64,000 nt of DNA, from assembly GCF_030936135.1 (NCBI RefSeq), contig NC_082598.1, positions 50,622,347 to 50,686,346 of the forward strand, written 5' to 3'. The stretch is from Gavia stellata. Its lineage: Eukaryota > Chordata > Aves > Gaviiformes > Gaviidae. A program made the translations under genes and the position numbers. Under the pieces are notes generated by a model. The model did no database searches and was not told the origin of the DNA. It worked only from the letters and a program-made list of their open reading frames with translations. Numbering within the stretch: position 1 is the first letter of the stretch; each line of letters starts with the position of its first letter. This document shows positions 27,601 through 39,800 of the stretch, in pieces.

Positions 27601-30600
27601 ATCAGCCCATTTTTTAAGCCCTGTGGACAGCCAAGAAACCTTGCACCCACCTTTTCCTGAGCCCCAGAGCTGGCGGGTGGCACCTTAGCAAAAAAACTCT
27701 TCTACGAGGAATGCTGTCCGGGCTTCTGGCAAGCCAAAATGATACCCCTCTGGGGGGACAGCTCAGCTCCGTTGACTGGGATGTCCCCAACTGGGCATCC
27801 TTTAGTGCTGGTTACAGTCAGCTTTAAGAGAGTCTCTCTCCTGGTCCTGCTGTTCATAAGCTCTGCAGCTCGTGGGATGGATCCTGCAAGGTGTTAGCCC
27901 TCATCACCACAGGGCAGACCCCTGCACGTTCCCAATGCTGGGAAAAGACTTTCACGGAGCCACGGAGACATAAGCCATGTTCAGATCAACAGAAATAAAG
28001 CAGGGTGCTTGGCGAGCCAGCAAATCTACCCTTCACCCAGAGAAGCCCTGAGTTTCTGCCTCTGGGAGGTCTTTGTAGGCAGGTACAAAGCAGCACCAGC
28101 TCCCTGGAGAGTGTACTGCTGTCCTCTGATGTCCGCCCAGAGCTGCTTTGTGGTACGCTGCATTTGGGCAAGAACAGGCGCTCGGCTTCCACCAAGAGAG
28201 AAGCGAGCATAACATATAGAGAAAGCCTTGACTGACAACGGCAAAACAACCTGGAGACGCCAACCCTGCTGGAACAAGTATCAGGGACTTCAAACCATAA
28301 GGCCTTTGGGCTGTAATGAGGCAACCTCAGCAGCATCTCCAGCAGTCACGACATGTCCCTCGAAGCAGGTATTTGCCGGTAGCTAATGATAAGAGAGACT
28401 CAGGGGTATTTGTCCCTTCTTGCGCTGGTTAGGCAACAAGTCTGTGCCTGGTATTTTTCAGCTCAGAGAGATCATCATGCCAAAAATCCTGCTAGCTTTT
28501 TGATGGGGGTTGGTGCTTTGAGGTTGTTTTTCTGCCTCGCTTGAGCTGAGCCAAGCAACCCTAATTCTTTATGCCAGTTGGCTTTGCATGGCAGTGGGTA
28601 CCACGGTCCTCCTGCCGCAGGCCCTAGCTGGCTGTAAACAGCCTCACTGTGTGCACTGCAAAGTGAATTTCAGCCTAAATTACTGAAGCCACGAACGCCG
28701 TAAGAGGCTCTTCTGAACATCTGTGCACAGCTGGGTGATGGCAGCGGCCAAGGGCGGCTCACCGGCTGCGACGGCAGCCTCCCCTCCTGCCGAGGCAAGC
28801 ACCGGCGGTGGCACCCCTAACCGCCTCTGCCTGCCCCAGCAGCGGGCTTCTGTTCCGTGCCTGGGCCTGCCCTGCCTGCCAGAGCTGGCAGCAGACCTGC
28901 GTGTAGCTATGCATGTTCACAGGCAGCGAGCAAAGGGCTAATAATCCATTTAAAGGCAACGCTGGAAAGCAGCTGGAAAACTTCACAGCATCCATCTCCC
29001 GCACGGCCTCGGCACTGGGGTTAGCTACGAAGAGGCTGCTGGGGCACGAGGGTAGAGATGGGATGCGGGCAGCGGCTCCCTGGCAGGGAGCGGGGCAAAC
29101 CTCGGGCCAGCTGTGAGTGCAAGCGTGAGGGCACAGCACGAGCCCAGCCGGGAGGAGCACCACGGCATCACTGCCTGCTCCCCCAGAGCAAACGCAGGCA
29201 GCTTTGCCGTGCCCTGCTGACACAGCACCGACAGCAGCCAGGCAGCCTCCAGGAGACGGGAATCAAGCAGGGTGCCTTTTTCCAGCCGTTCCCAATGGTC
29301 CTGCCCACGTGCGACCCACTCCAGGAAGGACAGGCTGGATCCCTGCACCTGCCAAGTGCAGGTATAGCAAGGGGTTATGTCCATCCTCTCAAACTCTTCT
29401 CAACTGTGTCTTCCTTTGCTGTCCAGCAGGAAGTTTTGGCTGCAACGGAAATACCTTTTTCTGCATGGCTTCACTATTTTTGTACAAAGAACACAGGCAT
29501 CAGATCTGAGAGGTCTGGGAAACAAGACGCAGAAAGAGAATCCTGAGGACAAGGTCAAGGCGAGTTATATAGGGCCAAGAACTGGCTCCTTCCTTTTGCT
29601 ATTCAACAACAAAGAAACATCCAAATTTTTCCCAGTCGGTGGGCAGGATCTCTTAGCAAGCAAAAACTGCCGAGCACTGCACAGAAAACCCTGCGAGAGG
29701 CACCGTGATGAATACAGAAAGCTCAACTGGACATGCATTTGGTCACCTTTGTCAAATATAATTTTAATGAACTTTTATCCCCTTGGAAATATATCTATGG
29801 TGGAAAAAGACGTGTGTCTCAAGGAGTGTTTTGCATGTTAAGCCTTATGTAGTTGAGTGCTTTGTTTCCAGGTGGCTTTACTCATGCCCAGATGGTGTTG
29901 CCTATGACCGATCAGTAGGACTGCCCCTCTCAGCAGGTATACCTCCTTCAGACCCTTTGAATACCTGGTACATATGGAACAGAGAGGGAGACAAGGCGAG
30001 AGAGAGGTATGAAATGCAACCCCAGTTAAGCAAGGAATAGGAGCCCAAGTTTTTTAATCGCTTGTGGCCAATCCCGTTCTCAAGCATGATTTTCAAGGCA
30101 GAAGAGGAGGTGGCTGCAGTAAGCCTCATCCCCACCTTGCCTGGGAGGTGAGGTTTGAGCAGAGTGGCAGGAATCAAGAAAAGGATAAACCAGCAGCGTT
30201 TCCCCCATTTGCATCTGTCGATGTCCTGTCTCCTGCCCTGCCACCCCCAGCGTGCCATAGTGCTGGGGTGGGTGCAGAGGAGCATCTACCAATAAGCCGG
30301 TCCCAGACGCGTTCCCTTCTTCCGCTGGATGCCCCATGTCCAGCTGCTGCCCTTCCTGCCGACAACAGCAAAGGCCAACAGCAGCCACAGCTCTGCATTT
30401 CCTCCTCCCGAGCACCAGCTTTCAAATAGATGTGCAAAACAAGCCCTCCCTCTCCGGCTCCACTTGAAAAAAAAAAGCGCAATCACACACAGTTAGGACC
30501 TACAGCTGGCAACATGTTTTTCTGGATCTCTTCTAAGACTTGAAAGGCTGCTCGCTCTTGGACCCAAAGGATGCAATCCTGATAGTCCAGTGAGTGCATA

Positions 30601-33500
30601 CAGACACCTCAGAGCCCATCTGCCACCAGCGTGAAGCCCAAGTCCCCTGTCCCCCAAGGACTTCTTTCTGTGCAAAAGCTGTCACAGAAATGACTGATAG
30701 AGGCAGGATCCTGCCTGTTTGTAGTCTCCCTGTGCAGGATCCCACCCTAGACAGTGCCTTAAGGAGATCACGTCTGTTTGTAGTGGGAAATGGCAAAAGC
30801 CAGAACTTCCACTCTTTGACTCCCACAGCATCTAGGTTCTTTTAGAAACCCAGGAAAGTGCTGTCTCCTATCTGGAAAGATACTGAAAGAGGCTCTACCC
30901 TGCAGGGCTGATGGGATGGATGTCCAACTCCCTTCCTGTCCCCACCCAACAGTCCTAACTGCCAGGAGGCCCTGAGGGCTACAGAAATGCTTCCAGATGT
31001 CTACCATGTGTGTGGGCTGAGTCCCTGCCACAGCTGCAAGCCACAGAGTGATGCATATCACCAGAAGAAGGTCCGCAGCACAAGGAAGATTCACACAGCC
31101 AAGGGAAGTCTCAGAAGAGTCAGTTGCGACACCACGGCTGAGCAGCTGACATCCCTCCTGTTCCCTTCCCCGAGGTGCTGGGTCAGAGCTCTCCCAGCAG
31201 CAGGAGCCTGAAGAAGAGTGGCTCCCCAGAGTGACAGAGGAGGGGACATTTTGCCAGTGGCTCGGCACCACACGCTCCAGCAAAGTTCTTAAACAACAGG
31301 TAACACCCTGCGAAGGTGTCTTGCTGCACATCTGCACACCCAAAGGGACCTTCTCCAAGGAAGGGATGCAGTTTGTGTATGGAGTGGCTGTCCTGCACTG
31401 TGACCTTCTGCAAAGAAGCTGCTGCTGTGATGACCAGAGGACAAAGAAAGTCTCGCGGGAGCTGTTTGAGGCTGGCGGGTCAGTGGCCTCCCACCATCCT
31501 GCCTAGCGGCTCGTGTTTGCATTGCCCTCATCAAACCCTCTCTCCATAGTCTGGGTCAAAGCCCCACCAGGCCAAGCCAGCATTCAGTCTGGGGCGGACA
31601 CAGGGAAGTGCAGCCAAGGGTTGGGGCAGTAGTTTACAATATGAATATCAATACCTGTTTTGCCACAAATCCCCAGGTGACTTTGGGCAAGGTAAGTGAG
31701 AACGCAGCCCTCTTCTCAAGTACACACCTGAAGTATGACCTCAGACATCTTTCAAACACAGCTGCTCACTTGGTCTGGGCTGGCAGGGCCAAGAAGCAGC
31801 ACGCATTTTTAGTACTGCTGTGACCATCTCCGGAGTGCACTGGGCAGGAAAGGCTCCTTCCAAATGCTAGATGGAGGCCCAGACAGAGGCCATTCTAGTC
31901 TCATCCCACATTAGCCTGAGGGCTGAAGCTCCTTCCCTCCAGAGTTAACACTGTACCACAATGTTTCTGGCTAATGTATAAGCCTGATGTTTTGCACACG
32001 GTTTGTGAAAAGCCACGCAGGGCATTTAATGGGCAACATCGAAGTGCATAACCCAATCCTTACCCAGCCTTTCATGCTTTCCTTGGGAGTTTCAGAAACA
32101 TTTTTTTGCAAGACATACTTGGCTTCAGTTATGGGAAGAAAGAGAAGGAGGAGGTGGAGGTTGGGACCGTACACGTACTGTGTTTATGGAAACACTCCTC
32201 CACCAAAACGGCATTGGCGCTGCAATATTGTCCTTGAGATGTTCAGTAAATGGCTGGCGTGCTATGTCCCACCCCACCCTCCCTTCCAGCAAAACTCACT
32301 CTCAGAACCTGGGATTTCTAGTAGAGGGTCCGCAGCAATACAATTTCTTTCCCGAGCACCGTGCCTAAGCTTGGGAAGAATCGAGCTCCTGGCTGAAAAT
32401 GCTGCAAGAGCAAACCGCTATGTGCAGCTCACAGAAAAGTCACTGCTTGTTTTCATTTCGAACCAAAGCAAGCCAGTGAACGTTGGCTCTGAATTTCTGT
32501 GGCTTTCACATGGATTTAATCATTTCCTTTTCTCACTGTCTGCAACCTCCTTCTGCCGAACCCACCCCTGGATAGCTCAACCCTTTTGTCCCATGTCACA
32601 GCATCCCAAATTGCAAGCTGCAGGCAAAGCATGAAAAGCAGGGCAGTGTAGTTCCAGCACAGCTGGAAGCCAAGAGACACTGGCTAAGTTTCTCTGCATT
32701 TCTGGGGCTGCTCCGAAGCCTTACTCCAAGTTTAGGCAGCATCAACCGACTGGGACTCTCAGGTCCATTTAAGGTGGTTTTGAAATCATCTTGACTTCAC
32801 AAATAAGCATCCCGATGGGGTAGGGCAGTACGAGGAGCACTTGGGACCAGCTTTTTCACCGTGAAGTCAGACAGCGCAGCCGGACATCGACCCTCCGGAA
32901 CCGCGCCCGCGGCAGCGCCCGCCCCGGCCCGACCCGCTCCCTCCCCCGGGCGCATCGCCTCCGGCCGCCGCTCCCGCCCGCGCCCCGCACAGCCCAGGCC
33001 GCCGCCCCGCACCTTGCTCGCAGGCTCCCTTGCTGCGCTGGCTGATGGCGGGCTCGCCGCGGCTCTGGGCGCGCAGGCTGGCGGCGCGGAGCTGGCAGCC
33101 GCTGCCGTAGGTGAGCCCGTCGCTGCCGCACACCGGGTAGCGGCTCTTGCAGAGGCACACGCCGGGCGGGCCGGCGGCGGCGGCGGCGGCGGCGGGGGGG
33201 GGGTCCCGGGGCCGGGCCGCCCTTGGCCTTGCGGCGCTGGCGGCTCTTCACGCACTCGAGGCCGGGTGCGCAGCGCCCTCCCGCAGCGCCGCCGCACGCC
33301 TCGCCCTCGCCGCGGCCGCACTGCCAGCAGCAGCCGCAGGCGTCCCGCACCCGGCCCAGCGGGCAGCCCCGCGGCGGCAGCGCCGGGCACCGCGCCGCCT
33401 CGCAGGGCCCGCAGCCCCCCGCCGCCGCCGGGGCGGGCACCGCCAGCGCCGCCAGCAGCAGCAGCAGCAGCGGCAGCGGCAGCAGCGCGGAGGGCGGCAT
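15647..33500 (-). CDS. IGFBP7: Insulin-like growth factor-binding protein 7, five coding exons, exon 1 frame broken by one base
   Basis: A secreted matricellular protein that binds IGF/insulin weakly and modulates growth-factor signalling outside the cell. Exons on the minus strand: 33500-33013, 20402-20293, 18736-18620, 17367-17241, 15666-15647. The ATG at 33500 has a strong GCCGCCATG context; the open frame upstream of it has no ATG. Exon 1 encodes a signal peptide (Leu/Ala-rich, ~26 residues), the cysteine-rich IGFBP domain with DACGCCWQC, then a Kazal-type module ([21 protein letters not shown]). Exons 2-4 encode an Ig-like C2 domain (YLSCEV...EYECHAS) and the short last exon ends DDGAEL, close to EGAEL in mammals. 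Phases fit for 286 residues (human 282) only if one base is removed from the G10 run at 33194-33203, where frame is otherwise lost between the IGFBP and Kazal modules. A sequencing or assembly error is most likely. Confidence 0.95.
15800..15844 (+). repeat. (TTCC)n microsatellite
   Basis: About 45 bases of TCCT/TTCC tetranucleotide with one early interruption (ttctttcc). It lies in the last IGFBP7 intron, 130 bp upstream (in IGFBP7 sense) of the last coding exon. Purine-rich GGAA on the IGFBP7 sense strand. Confidence 0.95.
16071..16092 (+). repeat. G8 run plus (GT)n
   Basis: A T, eight G and then (TG/GT) dinucleotides, ending in gtaag, in the last intron of IGFBP7. Simple repeat with no further signal. 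Confidence 0.9.
17481..17624 (+). mobile_element. CR1 LINE 3'-end fragment
   Basis: The block reads like the 3' end of avian CR1: ggagtcaccatcactggacgtgttcaagga, then gacatggtttagtg, and the terminal gttggacttgatgatcttacaggtcttttgcaatcttggtgattctg, each recognisable in pieces. It is a 5'-truncated copy about 145 bp long in IGFBP7 intron 3, in the opposite orientation to that gene. It supports an avian (or at least sauropsid) origin for the window. Confidence 0.88.
20403..33012 (-). other. IGFBP7: IGFBP7 intron 1, 12.6 kb, no gene recognised
   Basis: This intron runs from the donor after exon 1 (GT at 33012-33011) to the acceptor before exon 2 (AG at 20404-20403). It is moderately GC-rich and full of long chance open frames on both strands, the longest being 222 codons at 23950-24618 and 215 at 31987-32634. 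None shows a domain, a splice-consistent continuation or a recognisable family. I saw no clear interspersed repeat. Enhancers cannot be judged from one sequence. Confidence 0.8.
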
Positions 33501-34110
33501 GGCGGCACGGCGCCGCCCGCCCCCGGCAGGCACTTAAGCCGCGGCGGGGGAAACCCCTCCCCGGCGGCGCCGGCCCGGCCCCGGCCCCGGCCCCCGCCGC
33601 GGCAGCGGGGCGCCGCCGCCCGCCGCCCTCCCGCGGCCGCTCCGCACCGCCGGCTTCGGCCCCTTCGTGTGCTGTCCCGGCTGCCCCTCAGCTCTGGCAC
33701 CACGTTGGTCCCCTCTTTTCCTGCCGCCCGCCTGTGCTCGGCTCACAGCCGTCAGCTGCCGGGGGCTGCAGAGCCCCCGGTGAGACCGAGAGACGGGCCG
33801 GGTTCCTGCGGCAGCGGGGACGAGGGAGAGAAGGAGCGCTCTCAGGCTTCCTTTGTACGCGCTCGGGACACGGTTGCTGCCCGCTGCCGCCTTTCACCGT
33901 GGTTTGTGGCACCTGCCCCGGGACGGCTCCTGAGGGCTCCCCGAGGGGCTGAGGGCGGGGGGCTCTTGCCAGCAGCAGAAACCGGGAATATTCCTCGGGC
34001 AGCGCTGGATGGTGCTGCTTGAGTCTGCTGGGACAGTGCTCGGAAAGTGCAGCGCCCCAAAGCACCGCGGTGCTGCCAGACCCCTCGGGCGGAGGGCGGT
34101 GGGGGGGGCA
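32880..34110. promoter_or_regulatory. IGFBP7: CpG island covering IGFBP7 exon 1 and promoter
   Basis: Dense CpG and GC runs cover IGFBP7 exon 1 (33013-33500) and continue about 600 bp upstream. Several GC-box-like ggggcgg or ccgccc strings are present and no convincing TATA box sits at a useful distance from the ATG. A CpG-island promoter with dispersed starts is the expected reading. Long antisense open frames on the plus strand here (for example 32861-33952) come from GC-rich composition. Confidence 0.8.
33173..33203 (+). repeat. IGFBP7: (GGC)7 followed by G10 inside IGFBP7 exon 1
   Basis: Seven GGC units (33173-33193) run directly into ten G (33194-33203). On the IGFBP7 strand this is C10 then (GCC)7, encoding a Pro/Ala linker between the IGFBP and Kazal modules. 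Upstream frame demands 9 (or 12) C to enter the downstream Kazal frame; 10 are present. This is the exact site of the frame break. Confidence 0.93.
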
Positions 34111-34199
34111 CAGAGTGCTCTTTTCTGCCCCTGCCCTCGTTCCCTCCCCTCGGGCCTCCTGCGCCTGCAGCAGCTTCACCTCGTGCGGGGCAGCCCAGG

Positions 34200-36240
34200 C
34201 CGCGGCGATGCTCAGCCCCGGTACCGCCCGGGCCAGCGTGGCGGGTGCTGCTTTGGCACTCCGGGGTGGAGAAGGAGGGAGGTGGTCAGCGTCCCTCGCT
34301 GTGAGACCGGGGGATGCGGCACTGCCCAGTACGGGTTGCCAGCAGCTGAGCCTTGCTGGGTGGCCCCAGGGTCACCGTGTCCCTTCCCGTGCAGAGCAGC
34401 GGGGGGCTGTGAGCCAGACGGGCCAGCTGAGGGGGGCTGCAGGTTCCCCACACTCCCACGTCTGCTCTGGAGGATTGACCTGCTCGTGCCCATTCAGCTG
34501 CCGACGCTGCGGGAATGGGCTTCTGCCGCACGCTTCCTCCGCGTCCCTGGGGCCCACCATGGGACATTCCTCCCGGGACATCGTGGCAGCTGCGTACATT
34601 TCCTTGGATTTCTCCATTCCCCTCACCCTGGCAGTGCTCCATGCTGCTCTCCTGGGAGAAGGGTTGCCCTCGTAAGTAAGCACTACGCCAAACTCGAGGT
34701 GTTTGACAGACGGGCTTTTTTTTGTTTGTTTGTTTTGTTTGTATGGGTAAGTCACTACAGAAGTGATGAAAAGGGGTGAAATGGCCAAAGTACGGACGGA
34801 CACGTCTGTCAAACCCAGTTCTAGCTATGAAAACCATTTTGCACAGTTCACTTCTGTCCTCTGTCTCCTGCCAGTTGCCAGGCATCTCCCTCGCGGGCTC
34901 CCAGATTCCTTTTGGTCAGACTATCAGGAGCCCTGATACCGCTTGGGCAGAGAACTGCAGGGTGTTTAAGGAACCTGCAGCAGCTTACCAGAGCAAGCCT
35001 TTCTGACATGAAGTCACTGTCAGCAGTCCACTTGGCAGGAGGAAAAATGTAGCTCCGAAAGGATGAAGGATATCGAGGTGTTTCCTTTCCTCCCCTCGAA
35101 TCTCTTCTGTGCCAAACAGGAGGCGAGTGCCCTTGCCTCTGCTTGGAGCACAGATTTTCCTCCCAGGGAGGAGGCGTTAGTTCGTATTTTGGTGCAGAAG
35201 GACCTCTAGTGTCCCTTCGCAGCTCGTGCTTTGGCCTCACAGCTCTAGCTGGGTATTTCTCGATCCCAAGACCCTCCTATGTACTGTGGAAGGAGATAAG
35301 GTGCCCGTAGTGTGTGTAGGAAAGTGGCTGGGAAAGACAGGCTGGGTTGCTCCTCCTTGGGGAGAAGTCAATTACTGTATGCCCCAGGTTCCCCTTGCTT
35401 TGCTTCCGCGGCCCCTCCACATCCCTTTTTCTTCACCTCAGGGGCCTCTGTGTGCCTTTTTGTGTGCCACAGGCAGCTCCATTCAAATACATTAAATGCT
35501 TCTGGTGTCTCAGTAGCGAATTTTCCACTGTGTTTCAGTGAACGCCAGTATAAACCTGTAGATTCATGTTGTGCTTCTTGGGACTTTTGCAGAGTGCCCC
35601 ACTGAAATCCGTGCTTAGTATTCAGCAGCATAAATTTTTCTTAAGCAGATTGAATTTAATTCATCGGTGGAAGCTATTAGGAATACCACGAAAACGCTCT
35701 TACGTGTTTTGATCCATTTCATCATTCACATGGGTATCCCTTATTTCATCATCAAGATGGTCCTGCATGCATCACTCCAGTCAGAAAGTGTGGGAGATGG
35801 GGTGGACCGGGTGGCCTTTCTAGGGGGGGGAAGCTTCCAGGGGCTGTGAAGGCACGGGGGCAGATTTAGCAGACGATAGGAGAGACTATGTGAGAATGGA
35901 AGCAGACAGATTTTTAGACGTTGATGTATTTCTAGACCGGGCATTTCACTTGCTGCTCGACTTCACGCAGCCAAGTAGCCCCTCTGAATTTGCGCGGGCG
36001 CTTACTCAGGATACAGGGAGCAGCAGAGTAGGTCTCTGAGCTCACAGAAAGCTATAAAGGATGGACACAGGCGGGTCACTCTCCGAGGTGGATAATGAAG
36101 TCACACGGGTGCTTTTCCACGCGGAACACCCCGGCATCCTTCCACCCGGCTTCTGGTTTCCCCTCTCCTCCCACCCCGAGCACCAGCCGCCTCCCGCGGA
36201 CCGAGGAGAGCCGCTTCACCAGCGCCCACCAGCTCACACG
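34200..36240. other. Intergenic spacer between divergent IGFBP7 and HERC5
   Basis: No coding exon, repeat family or RNA gene is recognised between the two CpG islands. Long open frames in the first part (such as 34009-34779) are in GC-rich DNA, lack domain similarity and overlap each other on both strands. The two start codons are 2.94 kb apart in head-to-head orientation, so distal control elements for either gene could lie here. Confidence 0.7.
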
Positions 36241-36800
36241 TTTTCAGCGCAGGGGTCGGAGTTGGCCACCTCCGGACTTCCAGGTGCCGGGGATCCCGGG
36301 AACCGGCCGCGCCCGCTTCTCCTCCCGCTGCTGCGGCACCCGCCGAGTTTCGGTTCCGTTTCCCCGCCGGGGCGGGGCGGGCGGGGCGGTCCCGGCGCTG
36401 CCCCCGGCGCTGCCCGAGCTGTCGGGCGGCGGGCGAGCGCGGGATGGCGGCGGGACGGCAGCAGCGGCGGCGGCGGCGGGGCCGGGGGAGCGGTCCCCCG
36501 CGGCGGCCGCGGCGCACGGAAGGTAGCGGCTGGCGGGAGCGGCGTGGCGGAGCCGTCGGGGAGGGCGGCGGGGGCGGCTGGAGCCCTGCGGGGGGTGGGA
36601 GCCTCCTGGCCGACGGCAGACCCGCCGGCGGTGCCGTGCGCCCGGCGGTGAGACCCTCCGGGAGGGGTCCGTGGAGGTGAAATAGGCAATAATCTGCCGC
36701 GCTGCCTCGCAGGGGGAGCGAGCCGCTGCGTGCGGTGCTGAGGGACGTCCCAGTGCGCAGCAGCCGGGGGCGGCTGGCGGGGGAGAGACCGCGGCGGGGA
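36240..36800 (+). promoter_or_regulatory. HERC5: CpG-island promoter of the HERC5-like gene
   Basis: A GC-rich, CpG-dense block surrounds the first coding exon (36444-36522). GC-box-like ggggcggggcgggcggggcgg sequence occurs around 36369-36390, within 80 bp upstream of the ATG. No TATA box is evident. The island ends soon after the exon 1 donor. Confidence 0.75.
36346..36363 (+). promoter_or_regulatory. HERC5: ISRE/IRF-like element in the HERC5 promoter
   Basis: The plus strand reads AGTTTCGGTTCCGTTTCC, whose complement is GGAAAC GGAACC GAAACT. This is three 6-nt-spaced IRF half-sites and a one-mismatch fit to the ISRE consensus GAAANNGAAACT. It sits 81 bp upstream of the start codon inside the CpG island. 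Mammalian HERC5 and HERC6 are interferon-induced, so the location is apt. Binding is inferred. Confidence 0.6.
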
Positions 36801-39800
36801 AGAGACGTTAGTTTCCTCTGTGGTTACACGTTGTGGTTAAGCTGGGGAGGTGTGAGAAGGGGGGACAGGGAGCCTGCCAACAGTGGGCCTCCCCGGAGGT
36901 GTTAGGCAAATCAGGGAAGCTTTGCTGCTGGCTGCCGTTCACGCTTGGGCATCCTGGCTCTCCGGCACTTGGGCTGCAGTGGGGCCACACGCGAGTGACT
37001 GCGTAGATCTGGTGCCTCAGGGTCAGGAAAGCACCTGCAGCCCCTCGGCTGCAGACGAGAAGGGACTTCCTTCTGTTGTAAATAGGCAATGTGTGAATTT
37101 TCCGCCATTGCTTCTCCAGTGTCTTATCCAACATCTGACTTCAAGGCACCCCATCCCCAAGGCTGTGACAAATCTGGGGTGGTCAGATACCTCAGGAAGT
37201 GCTTTATCTCCCCAGGACACTCTCCACAGCTGTGCAACAGTAGCAGAGTGTGCTTCTGCTGACGTTTTGCGCATCATCTTAGGAGCTGGTGACACAGCAG
37301 CCTAAGAGATGGAGAAATGTCTTTTAGTGACAGCCAGGAGAGTTGTCTGGCATGAAACCAAGCAGTGGGTAGGACACTGAAACTCCAAGGGGCCTGAAAA
37401 AAATAAGTCATACACACTTGTCTCACTTCTTCCTGAGGAGCAGAAGCTCTTGGTGAAAGCAGTAGCACACAGAGGTCTTGGGAAAGGGGCCAAGATGGGT
37501 AAGATGCCCCCTGCCTTAGCGTGACTGTCCTGCCTGTCCGTATTTGTTCTGCAGAGCACACACAGTCGCAGAGGAATGGGAAGGTGCAATGTTCAAACCA
37601 CGATGCAACACATAAGCTCTTTCTCTCCCCCGATGGGAAGCTTTCTGAACAGTGGGCTACGGCTTCAGCTGACCGCTCTAAGACAAGGTGAGAAGCTTTC
37701 ACGGGGTGGAGGTATGGATGGTAACAGTCAGAAAATGTGGCCCACTTTTCCTAAAGGTAACATCCAAGAGACTGAGGCGTGTTCCTGTTGTAGAGAGGGA
37801 ATGAATGAACACATTCATGCCTTGTCCCCAAAACTTTATCTTCTTCTGTTACCCAGTAGGAATTGCACTGATTTTGAGGATAACACCAAGATATGAGCTG
37901 CTTGGGATGCACAGGAGACAGATTTCTCTCAAAGTTAGTAAGGATTGGTAGCGTATACCGGAGTAATGCAAATGACTTGCACACCACACATGGCTTGGGA
38001 AAGCTGTGGGTGAAAGACCCAAGCACACCTGAACCTTGCCACCTTCTGATTAAGCTGTGAGGGTGACCATCATCTAAAAACGGCACAGCAGTTTGCTGTG
38101 GGATTTTCTGTTATCTTGCCCAGGGTTGAGCCTGATTCTCTTCCAGCTTCCCATGGTGCAGACCACAATCGAATCAGTTAGCCCAGCTACACTAGGCTAG
38201 CGTAAGAGCAGGGTGAATCAACTTACAGGTGACCTATATTTTTCCACGTAATTCCCGCTAAACGTGCTAGAACTTGGTGAGCAGAGAATCTTCTTCCTTT
38301 ACTTTGTCTCATGGCACAGCATCTATCTATTTTGATTTGGTTTTTTTCCCCGTTATTTTTGTAGGCTGGTGAAAGAACTAGGAAACCAAGATATTGTTCA
38401 AATAGCGTGTGGGGACCAGCACGCCATGGCGCTCTCCAGAGGTAGCCTCTTTCAAGCACACTTTTCCTCCAAATGGGAGTCACATTATGGCAGGCTTGCT
38501 CTTGGAAGGGAGTGTTTGAACTGTGTCCAGTAGTTGGTGACATCTCATTAGAGAGCAATGAGCCATGGGGTGGGGGACACAAAGTGCATTGGCTGTCAGC
38601 GCTGCCCTGTCCTCCCAGCACCCAGGGACCTGGAGCTATGTCTCTCTCCAGTTCCTGAGCCCTACCCCTCCGCAAAGGTGTGTTGTGGAGAGCAGACACG
38701 GCCGCCCCACTCTGCGGTCACCAGACCTGCTCATTCTTAAGTTGGAGCACCTTTCTGGTTGGGAACTTCTTGCAAGTATGGCTTTAGAGGTGGAAGCACC
38801 CGGCCTTTATTCTTGCTGTGCTGAGTCCCACAAGCAGCATGGGACTGCCCTGAAGGGGTCAGAAGCAAACAGGGAGATTTGGTTGCTGCTGATGGTCTCT
38901 CACCTTGCAGCTAGATCCCTGAAAACAGCGCTGATTTTTGCTCCCACTCCTAAAGTGCAAAGACTCAAGGGAAGCAATGAGTCTGAGCTGTTTCCTTTTG
39001 TTCTGTGCGTGAAGGAGGCGAGCTCTTCACCTGGGGCCAGAATACCCACGGGCAGCTTGGAGTAGGGAGCCAAACCACGCTCATCCCTCAACCACAGCTG
39101 GTGGAAAGACTAAAGGGCATCCCACTCGCTCAGATTGCTGCTGGAGGAGCTCACAGCGCCGCTGTGTCACTGTCTGGAGCGGTGTACTCCTGGGGAAAGA
39201 ATGATTTTGGACAGCTGGGACTCGGAGACACAAAAGGTAAGGAAGGACCACAGTTGGAGAGTAAAGCAGTAGGAAGGTGTTTTCCTGGCCGGTGAGCTTA
39301 CTGCAGACACAGGAGTGGCTCCCGACTGTCAAGCTCCTTTGGAGCAGCAGTGGACAGTAAAGTCTTCTGAAGAAAGTATACCTGGATAAGTTGTTTCTGA
39401 GCTATTGTATCCTGACCAGGAAACGCATGCAGGGACAAGGGATTTAGGGGTTGCATTTCTGTAGAGAACTTCCAATGGTGTTATGTGGCCAACTGGATAG
39501 CATGGGCTCTTAAAACCGTATGTCTCAGAGGTCTCTTTCCACTCCCATTCTCTCTCCAGGCAGTCTTGCATGAAAGAAATTAATTTTATACCTCTGCCTT
39601 CTTTAATTCTCTGGAAACGCAAGGTGAGAGAAGACTTAAAATCACCCATTGTCTTCAAACCTAGAAGGCTAGAGCAGAGTTGCCCTAGCCAGACAGAACC
39701 TGAAGCCAGCAGGACCTGAATCAGTCCACACCCTTGAGAGTCAGGTATTTTGAAGCCAAGCACCTTTTGGCAAGCAGATGTGACAGTGCTGTGCTTTGTT

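Noticed and set aside
32861-33952. 363-codon plus-strand open frame (and 291-codon neighbour)
   Set aside because: It is antisense to IGFBP7 exon 1 and its CpG island. The Ala/Pro/Arg composition follows GC-rich sequence, not a protein family.
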